Assembly (NCBI GenBank): GCA_002496385.1 | Contig: DAJR01000064.1 | Coordinates: 30,866-58,500 of the forward strand | DNA: 27,635 nt | Direction: 5' to 3' | Source of the DNA: Methanomassiliicoccales archaeon UBA147 | Lineage (GTDB): Archaea; Thermoplasmatota; Thermoplasmata; SG8-5 | In this document: positions 21,262-27,635 of the stretch, one piece after another | Numbering within the stretch: the first letter of the stretch is position 1 | Layout: each line of letters opens with the position of its first letter | Notes under the pieces: generated by a model | The model's database searches: none | The model's input: only the letters and a program-made list of their open reading frames with translations | What the model was told of the DNA's origin: nothing | Translations under genes and position numbers: made by a program

Positions 21262-24200
21262 ATGACAATAAAAAATAGGTATGGAACTGAGAGCAGGAAA
21301 GAGGATGGCAATGATGCGGACGGAATACGTTCAACTGCCGCTCATGGACATTTTGTAACCGATTTTGAATCGCGGTTTGTGAAGTGTACAGGCCGCGCTC
21401 GATACGGCGCTGCGATCCTCATCTCAATGATGTTCATTCTTTGTGCCTTTGCAGTTATCCCGGCCCAAGCCGCCGGACCTGCAGCAGTGAACCTTGGAAC
21501 GGCTGGCGATTTCGTTGCCCTGGCAAAAACAGGCATATCGACAACGGGAACCACGCACATCACAGGCGATGTTGGAATCAGCCCAGCTGCAGCATCATAT
21601 ATTACCGGTTTTGGATTGATCATGGATGCCTCAAATGAGTTTTCAACATCATCTGTAGTCACTGGGAAAGTGTATGCTTCAGATTACACGCCCCCAACCC
21701 CAACCAAAATGACCACCGCTGTTAGCGACATGGAAACCGCGTACACCGATGCAGCCGGGCGGACATTGCCCGATTATACCGAACTTTATGCAGGTGACGT
21801 CACAGGAAAGACCCTCACACCCGGTCTTTACAAGTGGGGTACCGGGCTTTTAATATCCGCAGGCGGGGTCACTATTTCAGGCACTGCAACAGACATCTGG
21901 ATATTCCAGATCGCCCAGGATTTAACCGTGGCAGACGGTGCCATTGTCACCCTGAGCGGTGGTGCAAAAGCCACCAACATCTTCTGGCAGGTCGCGGGCC
22001 AAACTACCATTGGAACGACTGTTGCCATGAAAGGAATTATATTGTGTCAAACACAGATTGCTATGAACACCGGCGCAACGCTGGTTGGCAGGGCCCTGGC
22101 GCAGACAGCAGTTACATTGGACGCCAATGTTATAACGATTCCGACCGATGCCGTTGCACCCACTGTAAGTTCGACCGTGCCACTGAATGCCGCAACGGGC
22201 GTGGCAATCAACAGTGCTATGTCGGCAACCTTCAGCGAGGCGATGGACCCGTTGACCATCACCATAACAACATTTACCTTGAAGCAAGGCACAACGTCCG
22301 TTTCAGGAGCGGTCACCTACTCCGGTTTCACAGCGACGTTCAAACCGGCTGCCGATCTCGCAGCCAGCACAATTTACACAGCGACCATAACAACCGGCGC
22401 AAAGGACCTTGCAGGCAATGGGCTTGCAAGCAACTATGTTTGGAGTTTCACAACCGGAGCAACCCCCGACACAACACCACCCACTGTGAGCTCGACCGTG
22501 CCGCTGAATGCCGCAACGGGCGTGGCAATCAACAGTGCCATGTCTGCAACCTTCAGCGAGGCGATGGACCCTTCATCAATTCTATCCGGTACAAGAGCAG
22601 AACCCGACCCACCAACGATACCCACAACCAACACATTTATTTTACACAAAGGAACCACATTCATTCCAGGAGCAATTACTTACTCGGGGTTCACTGCGAC
22701 TTTCAAGCCGACAGACAATCTAGATTCTAGTACTGTTTATACCGCCACAATAACAACAGATGCGAAGGATCTTGCAGGTAATGCCCTGGCAGAGGAATAT
22801 GTATGGTCATTCACCACCAGTGCAGCCCTGGATACAACACCGCCGATGGTGTCTGCGACAATCAACGCAAACGGCGCGACAGACGTGCCGATAAACACCA
22901 AGGTCGGAGCAACGTTCAGCGAGGCAATGAATCCACTGACCATCACAACGACAACCTTTACATTGAAACACGGCACAACCGGGGTTTCAGGTACTGTGGA
23001 TTACTCAGGTGTGAACGCAGTCTTCACGCCATCAAGCAATCTTGCACCCAACACCCTCTACACCGCCACAATAATGGGCGGGGTCAGTGGTGTCAAGGAT
23101 CTTGCAGGCAATGTTATGGTAAGTAACTATGTATGGAACTGGACAACAGGTGCCACTCCGGATACCACCGCGCCGACCATGGTTTCCACCATTCCGGTCA
23201 ATGCTGCCACGGGTGTGACAATCAATAGTGCGATGAGCGCCACTTTCAGCGAGGCAATGGATCCCTTGACAATAGCCGCTGTAACCTTCACCTTGAAACA
23301 GGGCACAACCCCTGTTTCGGGCGCTGTAACCTACTCTATCGTAACAGCGGTCTTCACACCTCTCGCCAACCTCGCATCAAGCACAGTCTACACAGCCACG
23401 ATAACAACCGGTGCTCAGGACCTTGCAGGTAATGCCATGGCGAGCAACTATGTGTGGAGTTTTACAACCGGCGCGGTTGTAGATACCACTCCGCCCACTG
23501 TTAGTGCGACAATCAATGAAAACGGAGCCACCGACGTGCCAATCAACACCAAGGTCGCTGCGACATTCAGCGAGGCGATGAATCCACTGACAATAACCAT
23601 CGTAACCTTCACCTTGAAACAAGGCACAACGCCTGTTTCGGGCACGGTTACATACTCGGGCGTGACCGCTGTGTTTGCACCAATTAACAATCTCGCACCC
23701 AGCACCGAATACACGGCCATGATCACAACAGGAGCCGAGGACCTTGCAGGCAATGCCATGGCAAGTAACTATGTATGGGGCTGGACTACCAGCACAACTC
23801 CAGATACAACCGCACCCACAGTCAGTGCGACGGTTCCGTTGGATGCTGCCACCGATGTAGCAATCAACACCGCAATGACCGCGACCTTCAATGAGGCGAT
23901 GGACCCGCTGACAATCACGACATCAACCTTCACATTGAAGCATGGCGCAATCGCTGTCTCAGGTGTTGTAACCTATATTGGCCTCAGGGCGACCTTCAGA
24001 CCGACAGTCAATCTAGCACCTGACACGGTATACACCGCGACTATTGCGACCGGAGCCAAGGATCTGGCAGACAATCCTCTGGCAGGCAATCATGTTTGGA
24101 GTTTCACCACGAGCACGGTAACCAATCCTTCCACAGTCGGAACCGTTGTCGGCCGTGTTGTGGATGCGAATGGCGACCCTATCGATGGTGCAAATGTCTC

Positions 24201-24495
24201 GGTACTTGGAACCGAAATCTATGATATCACAAGCGCAACCGGCGCATACTCGCTAACGGAGGTCCCGGGCGGCGCACAGAAGCTGACCATCTCCATGACC
24301 GGATATCAGGACCGGGTTTACGATGTCGAGGTCGCTCCCGATGCGGCCACAACGAATCCGGACATTGTTCTAGAGAAAAACACCAACTCCATGAATTGGG
24401 CTTGGCCCATCTTGATACTGGCAGCCCTCATCGTGCTCGTCATTCTCGCCGCGGTAATCTACTCACGCCGCAAGAAATCGCCGGAAACAAATTAG
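21262..24495 (+). CDS. DUF3494 (ice-binding-like) surface protein with six Ig-like repeats
   Basis: The 1077-residue secreted protein has a long polar N-terminus, a signal helix (about 48-70, ending AQA) and a DUF3494 domain at about 72-297 (VNLGTAGDFVALAKTGIS, HITGDVGISPAAASYITGF, LTPGLYKWGTGLLISAGGVTISG, IFWQVAGQTTIGT). Six SbsA/Big_5-type Ig-like repeats of about 105-115 residues follow at 298-955, each with ATFSEAMDP/NPLTIT, FTLK.GTT.VSG and KDLAGN. Then come a carboxypeptidase-regulatory-like domain (960-1040) and a C-terminal membrane helix (about 1045-1068) with an RRKK stop. DUF3494 proteins include ice-binding proteins and adhesins; in archaea the binding target is mostly unknown. 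Repeat 2 has a short insertion (SSILSGTRAEPDPPTIP). It is the first gene after promoter copy 5. Confidence 0.92.
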   Translation: MTIKNRYGTESRKEDGNDADGIRSTAAHGHFVTDFESRFVKCTGRARYGAAILISMMFILCAFAVIPAQAAGPAAVNLGTAGDFVALAKTGISTTGTTHITGDVGISPAAASYITGFGLIMDASNEFSTSSVVTGKVYASDYTPPTPTKMTTAVSDMETAYTDAAGRTLPDYTELYAGDVTGKTLTPGLYKWGTGLLISAGGVTISGTATDIWIFQIAQDLTVADGAIVTLSGGAKATNIFWQVAGQTTIGTTVAMKGIILCQTQIAMNTGATLVGRALAQTAVTLDANVITIPTDAVAPTVSSTVPLNAATGVAINSAMSATFSEAMDPLTITITTFTLKQGTTSVSGAVTYSGFTATFKPAADLAASTIYTATITTGAKDLAGNGLASNYVWSFTTGATPDTTPPTVSSTVPLNAATGVAINSAMSATFSEAMDPSSILSGTRAEPDPPTIPTTNTFILHKGTTFIPGAITYSGFTATFKPTDNLDSSTVYTATITTDAKDLAGNALAEEYVWSFTTSAALDTTPPMVSATINANGATDVPINTKVGATFSEAMNPLTITTTTFTLKHGTTGVSGTVDYSGVNAVFTPSSNLAPNTLYTATIMGGVSGVKDLAGNVMVSNYVWNWTTGATPDTTAPTMVSTIPVNAATGVTINSAMSATFSEAMDPLTIAAVTFTLKQGTTPVSGAVTYSIVTAVFTPLANLASSTVYTATITTGAQDLAGNAMASNYVWSFTTGAVVDTTPPTVSATINENGATDVPINTKVAATFSEAMNPLTITIVTFTLKQGTTPVSGTVTYSGVTAVFAPINNLAPSTEYTAMITTGAEDLAGNAMASNYVWGWTTSTTPDTTAPTVSATVPLDAATDVAINTAMTATFNEAMDPLTITTSTFTLKHGAIAVSGVVTYIGLRATFRPTVNLAPDTVYTATIATGAKDLADNPLAGNHVWSFTTSTVTNPSTVGTVVGRVVDANGDPIDGANVSVLGTEIYDITSATGAYSLTEVPGGAQKLTISMTGYQDRVYDVEVAPDAATTNPDIVLEKNTNSMNWAWPILILAALIVLVILAAVIYSRRKKSPETN

Positions 24496-24506
24496 GGAGG
24501 AAAATA

Positions 24507-24740
24507 ATGCAAAAAATAGCCCGAAAGAAAAGTGCAACGAACCCGAAGAAGAGGATGGGCGATATCCCGCCCCCCTCCAATCCGGATATTGAGAAATTGC
24601 CTGGCGAAGCATCCCGCGATAAACCCGAGACCATACCGGACATTCCACAAATTCGCAGCACTCACCCCAAACTGGATGGGCGCGGCGATGAATCAGCCGG
24701 GCGGAAACCCGTCCGAATTGCGCCATCCGCCAAACTATAA
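24507..24740 (+). CDS. Small basic, proline-rich protein
   Basis: This 77-residue protein starts MQKIARKKSATNPKKRMGD and is rich in Pro, Lys and Arg (PPPSNPDIEKLPGEASRDKPETIPDIPQIRSTHP). It has no membrane helix or cysteine and is probably disordered. A GGAGG site six bases before ATG 24507 and the 11-base gap after the DUF3494 stop make it a real second cistron. It has no recognisable family. Its position mirrors the 54-residue gene that follows the second DUF3494 gene, so it may be an accessory to the surface protein. Confidence 0.65.
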   Translation: MQKIARKKSATNPKKRMGDIPPPSNPDIEKLPGEASRDKPETIPDIPQIRSTHPKLDGRGDESAGRKPVRIAPSAKL

Positions 24741-24819
24741 ACCATGAATTGTGCAAAATTCATTCGCAATGGAAAATACCTCGAACAGCACTCAGAAAAT
24801 AACCAGGAGATCGAATTAA

Positions 24820-24891
24820 ATGACACCAAAACAGGGATATGGAAAAGATAGCATTAAAATAGGATGTGCCAAGGAAAATGATGTGGCCTGA
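24820..24891 (+). pseudogene. N-terminal start of the second DUF3494 gene, cut by an in-frame TGA
   Basis: ATG 24820 follows an AGGAGAT site and encodes MTPKQGYGKDSIKIGCAKE, then NDVA and TGA at 24889-24891. It aligns with the N-terminus of the 1077-residue paralogue (MTIKNRYGTESRKEDGNDADG). It is in the same frame as the downstream signal peptide and DUF3494 body, and there is no further stop until 26398. The natural start therefore appears separated from the gene body by a single stop codon. A nonsense mutation, a sequencing error or readthrough are all possible. Confidence 0.6.
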
Positions 24892-24990
24892 AAACGCTCG
24901 CCAGACAACAATAAAATAACCATCCTGGTTATTGCTTCAAGGCCTCGAAAGAAAGCGAAGCGCAACAGATGGCCCGCGATATTCGTTTTA

Positions 24991-26400
24991 ATGATTTTTG
25001 TTCTGGGCGTTTTTGCTGTAATCCCGGCCCACGCTGCAGGTCCTGCCATTGTGAACCTTGGAACTGCGGGCGATTTCGTGGTTCTGGCGAAAACTGGTAT
25101 ATCGACGACTGGAACCACACACATTACAGGTAATATTGGAATCAGCCCGGCCGCTGCATCATACATGACCGGATTCGGATTGACAATGGATGCATCGAAT
25201 GAATTTTCGACTTCATCAATGATCACTGGAAAGGCATATGCTTCTGACTATACCCCGCCGACTCCCACAAAAATGACCACCGCCATCAGCGACATGGAAA
25301 CCGCATACACCGACGCGGCCGGGCGGGCTGCAGATTACACTGAACTATATGCCGGCGATGTTACGGAAAAGACGCTCGCCCCCGGCTGTTACAAATGGGG
25401 CACCGGCCTCCTGATATCCGCTGGCGGTGTCACTATTTCAGGCACTGCAGCAGACATCTGGATATTCCAGATTGCACAGGATCTAACCGTGGCAGACGGT
25501 GCCATAGTCACTCTAAGCGGTGGCGCAAAAGCCACCAACATCTTCTGGCAGGTTGGGGGTCAAACTACAATCGGAACGACTGTTGCCATGAAGGGAATCA
25601 TATTGTGCCAGACGCAGATTGCAATGAATACAGGGGCAACATTGGTTGGAAGGGCATTGGCGCAGGCCGCAGTCACATGCGATGCTAATTCTATTACGAC
25701 ACCAACCGACCTCATAGCACCAACTGTGAGTTCCACCGTTCCTGCCAATGCTGTCACAGGCGTGTCAATCAATAGTGCGATGACCGCAACATTCAGCGAG
25801 GCGATGGACCCGCTGACAATCACCGCGACAACCTTCACCCTGAAGCAAGGTGCAACATCGGTGTCCGGAACCGTAACCTACTCAGGCACAAAGGCCACAT
25901 TCAGACCCGCGGCCAATCTCGCACCCAGTACGATCTATACCGCCACCATCACAGCAGGAGCAAAGGATCTGGCAGGCAATGCATTGGCCGGTAGCCATGC
26001 ATGGAGCTTTACAACAAGCGCAATAATTAATCCGTCAACCACCGGGACCGTTACCGGTACAGTTGTGGATGTGAATGGCGACCCGATCGAAGGCGCCATA
26101 GTTTCTGTGGAAGGCGAGGGTATATCCGATGAAACCGACGCAGCCGGCGGTTATACGCTGACGGACGTTCCGGGAGGAGCTCAGGAACTGAAAGTAACGA
26201 TGGATGGATACGATGACCAAACCTTCGATGTCGAGGTTGCACCGGATTCAACCACAACCAACCCGGACATCGTTCTCGGGGCAAATGCCAACTCCTTGAA
26301 TTGGACATTGCCCCTATTGCTCCTGGTTGCGTTCATCGTGATTGCCATAGTTGCCGCCATATTCATCTCGCGTCGCAAGAAGCCTTTCAGAAAGAGTTAG
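24991..26400 (+). CDS. Second DUF3494 surface protein, one Ig-like domain
   Basis: The 469-residue frame reads MIFVLGVFAVIPAHAAGPAIVNLGTAGDFV. It has the signal-peptide core, a DUF3494 domain (about 16-240), one SbsA/Big_5-like domain (about 242-345), a carboxypeptidase-regulatory-like domain (350-430), a membrane helix (437-460) and a basic stop (SRRKKPFRKS). It is a close paralogue of the upstream 1077-residue protein but with one Ig repeat instead of six. The frame is open back to 24892 (including KKAKRNRWPAIFVL, a good signal n-region), but no ATG, GTG or TTG lies there; the natural start at 24820 is cut off by TGA 24889. ATG 24991 begins inside the signal helix. The intact body argues that the protein is still selected. 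Confidence 0.85.
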   Translation: MIFVLGVFAVIPAHAAGPAIVNLGTAGDFVVLAKTGISTTGTTHITGNIGISPAAASYMTGFGLTMDASNEFSTSSMITGKAYASDYTPPTPTKMTTAISDMETAYTDAAGRAADYTELYAGDVTEKTLAPGCYKWGTGLLISAGGVTISGTAADIWIFQIAQDLTVADGAIVTLSGGAKATNIFWQVGGQTTIGTTVAMKGIILCQTQIAMNTGATLVGRALAQAAVTCDANSITTPTDLIAPTVSSTVPANAVTGVSINSAMTATFSEAMDPLTITATTFTLKQGATSVSGTVTYSGTKATFRPAANLAPSTIYTATITAGAKDLAGNALAGSHAWSFTTSAIINPSTTGTVTGTVVDVNGDPIEGAIVSVEGEGISDETDAAGGYTLTDVPGGAQELKVTMDGYDDQTFDVEVAPDSTTTNPDIVLGANANSLNWTLPLLLLVAFIVIAIVAAIFISRRKKPFRKS

Positions 26401-26411
26401 GAGGGAAATAT

Positions 26412-26576
26412 ATGATAGAAGAAATTACAATCCGTTCCGTGAAGAAATGTGTCACAGGGGAAACAGTATTCGAAATGAAAATTGACAATGACGTAATAGT
26501 TGGCAATTCAAAAGAAGTTGCCAAAGAGATTTCAACCTGGATGGACCAGAGGCAAAAGATGCTGCAAAGCAGGTGA
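26412..26576 (+). CDS. Small 54-residue protein downstream of the second DUF3494 gene
   Basis: A compact protein, MIEEITIRSVKKCVTGETVFEMKIDNDVIVGNSKEVAKEISTWMDQRQKMLQSR, with a beta-rich first half and a helical second half and one cysteine. GGAGG lies seven bases before the ATG and the preceding stop is 11 bases away, so it is co-transcribed with the surface protein gene. No family is recognised and there is no membrane segment. Confidence 0.65.
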   Translation: MIEEITIRSVKKCVTGETVFEMKIDNDVIVGNSKEVAKEISTWMDQRQKMLQSR

Positions 26577-26779
26577 TTTTGCCTCTCTTCATTTTGGAAA
26601 CAATCTCTCAGGAAGTACATGCATGAAAATAAAATACTCAGCCACAAACTCGAAAGAGGGTCAAATTAACGCCAACAATAACAGAGTTCTCAGAAATGAA
26701 TACTCTGTCTCTCCGAAACCCATGGTGACAGGCACATTCGAGCGCGTGTCATCCCACAGATATGTTTGAGTAATGCTGA
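26577..26779. other. Intergenic stretch with no feature seen
   Basis: Between the 54-residue gene and promoter copy 6 (together more than 300 bases without a gene) I find no convincing coding frame, strong hairpin or repeat. The T-rich TTTTGCCTCTCTTCATTTTGG at the start may terminate the upstream operon. Confidence 0.4.
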
Positions 26780-26837
26780 GATTTGTATCAAATCCTCCAC
26801 TAAACATGTACTGATTTTGAAATAACTAGCTATACCG
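26780..26837 (+). promoter_or_regulatory. Shared regulon promoter element, copy 6
   Basis: GATTTGTATCAAATC (26780-26794) is a perfect palindrome. GATTTTGAAATAA (26813-26825), offset 33, is followed by AGCTATACC. It precedes the LEA-like gene at 26889. Confidence 0.85.
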
Positions 26838-26888
26838 ACGGGCTTATTCTGATATAACATCCACTAGGGATAAATCAAGAGGTGTAAT

Positions 26889-27302
26889 ATGAAAACGATA
26901 ACGACATTTGGACTAATATGTGCGCTTGAACCGTCCTCCAAAAAGACGGTCAAGAAAGAAAGCCACAAGGCCGCCAAGAAGGGCAAGAAACTCGGCGCAA
27001 AGGTGGAGAAAGCAGGACATGATTTGGCCGTGGCAGGCAAGAAGGAAGGCCACAAGATTGCCAAGAAGGAAAAGGAACTTGGCGAAGCCATAGCCGATGC
27101 AGGCCACGATTTATCTGTGGCTGGCCAGAAGGCGGGCGATGTGATTGCCAAGGAAGCCAAGGAGTTCGGCGCCATTTTGTCTGATGCAGGCCACGATGTA
27201 TATGAGGCAGGCAAGAAAGCAGGCCATGAGATTGTGGAACAGGTCAAGGATGCAGAAGAGAAAACAGAGAAATTCTTCCGCAAGGAACAAACAGCTAAGT
27301 AA
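26889..27302 (+). CDS. LEA-like protein with three 29-residue amphipathic repeats
   Basis: The 137-residue, Lys/Ala/Gly/His-rich protein has three consecutive 29-residue repeats at 34-62, 63-91 and 92-120, of the form xLGxxIxDAGHDLxVAGxKAGxxIAKEAK, preceded by a partial lysine-rich unit (18-33) and followed by a charged helix (EEKTEKFFRKEQTAK). The pattern (small, hydrophilic, alanine-rich amphipathic helix with spaced GH) resembles late-embryogenesis-abundant or YtxH-type stress proteins that become helical on drying or at membranes. Function is inferred only from composition. GAGGTGT precedes ATG 26889. Its N-terminus (MKTITTFGLICALE) resembles that of the zinc-ribbon protein at 19959. A membrane-protein gene follows after 16 bases. 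Confidence 0.75.
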   Translation: MKTITTFGLICALEPSSKKTVKKESHKAAKKGKKLGAKVEKAGHDLAVAGKKEGHKIAKKEKELGEAIADAGHDLSVAGQKAGDVIAKEAKEFGAILSDAGHDVYEAGKKAGHEIVEQVKDAEEKTEKFFRKEQTAK

Positions 27303-27318
27303 AGAAGGAGGTTAAAAC

Positions 27319-27635
27319 ATGACAGACACATTGGTTGCAACATTGATATACTTTATTATCGCACTGGTCATCTCGGGAATAATCATCTGGGTGATAACGA
27401 AGTTGTTCGGAGAGAAGGAAGGCTTCGGAACTGCCATACTGGCGGCTCTGACGGGTGCCATAGTCTATGCCCTTGCATACTTTTTCCTGGGCGACGGATT
27501 CATATCGGCCTTGCTGGCCGGCATAGTCTGGACGCTTGCCCTGGGAAGCCTGTACAACATGGGCTGGCTAAAGGCGATCGGAACGGCAGCTGTCGTCTGG
27601 ATAGTCGCCATCTTTGTCGGGATAATCCTGCCGAC
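27319..27635 (+). CDS. Multi-pass membrane protein, cut by the window end
   Basis: ATG 27319 lies after GAAGGAGG (27304-27311) and the frame is open to the last base, giving at least 105 residues. The sequence has about four hydrophobic segments: TLVATLIYFIIALVISGIIIW, FGTAILAALTGAIVYALAYFF, FISALLAGIVWTLALGSLY and AIGTAAVVWIVAIFVGIILP, with the short cytoplasmic-type loop VITKLFGEKEG after the first. It is in one operon with the LEA-like gene under promoter copy 6. The Gly/Ala-rich helices and short loops resemble small archaeal membrane proteins of unknown function. The C-terminus is outside the window. Confidence 0.75.
   Translation, partial: MTDTLVATLIYFIIALVISGIIIWVITKLFGEKEGFGTAILAALTGAIVYALAYFFLGDGFISALLAGIVWTLALGSLYNMGWLKAIGTAAVVWIVAIFVGIILP

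Noticed and set aside
21834..22730. A 298-codon frame inside the large DUF3494 gene
   Set aside because: It is an out-of-frame reading of the Ig repeats with no start signal or domain.
22150..24120. DNA tandem repeats in the large DUF3494 gene as a separate repeat element
   Set aside because: The periodicity is explained by six protein Ig-like domains, with silent differences between copies.

Overview
The window looks like a chromosome segment from an archaeon, most likely a member of Thermoplasmatota or a nearby euryarchaeal lineage. Supporting signs are an archaeal-type phosphopantetheine adenylyltransferase, DUF835, DUF2116 and COG1709-type genes, an interrupted tRNA gene without encoded CCA, TATA/BRE-like promoters with short leaders, and GGAGG ribosome-binding sites. 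The lineage is inferred from gene content read by eye; no database search was run.

Layout. (1) 1-1050: a CAT-anticodon tRNA inside a dense field of hairpins, several built from sense and antisense copies of the tRNA's own ends. (2) 1060-3712: a small duplicated membrane protein, then an operon of membrane protein, helical protein and SPFH/zinc-ribbon protein, resembling PspA/YdjI-type envelope-stress modules. (3) 3733-5166: a double-GNAT acetyltransferase flanked by CTAGGG-type short repeats. (4) 5167-9812: HtpX protease with an EF-hand loop, divergent from a tightly packed operon (zinc-ribbon protein, DUF2116, coaD), then DUF835 and a short hybrid-cluster protein. (5) 9916-10416: two 197-bp tandem repeats leading into a tRNA-Pro(CGG) with an apparent T-loop intron. 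(6) 10425-12912: HEAT-repeat protein, COG1709-like regulator, polytopic membrane protein and a prepilin-peptidase-like protein. (7) 13163-17602: an HTH-PAS regulator convergent with a histidine kinase/response regulator/REC-PAS operon. (8) 17701-27635: a set of probable stress and cell-surface genes: ATP-cone protein, small membrane protein, dodecin, PRC-barrel protein, zinc-ribbon protein, two DUF3494 (ice-binding-like) Ig-repeat surface proteins with small companions, an LEA-like 29-residue-repeat protein and a membrane protein cut by the window end.

The most interesting signal is in region 8. Six transcription units are each preceded by the same bipartite element: a palindrome of the type GATTTG-TAT-CAAATC, then exactly 33 bases later (start to start) GATTTTGAAATAA, then a TATA-like sequence. 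This marks an apparently undescribed regulon joining surface adhesin/ice-binding-like proteins, an LEA-like protein, dodecin, PRC-barrel and ATP-cone proteins. The second striking signal is that both tRNA genes are preceded by two extra copies of their own 5' end in tandem, each copy leading into hairpin-forming sequence with antisense matches to the tRNA.
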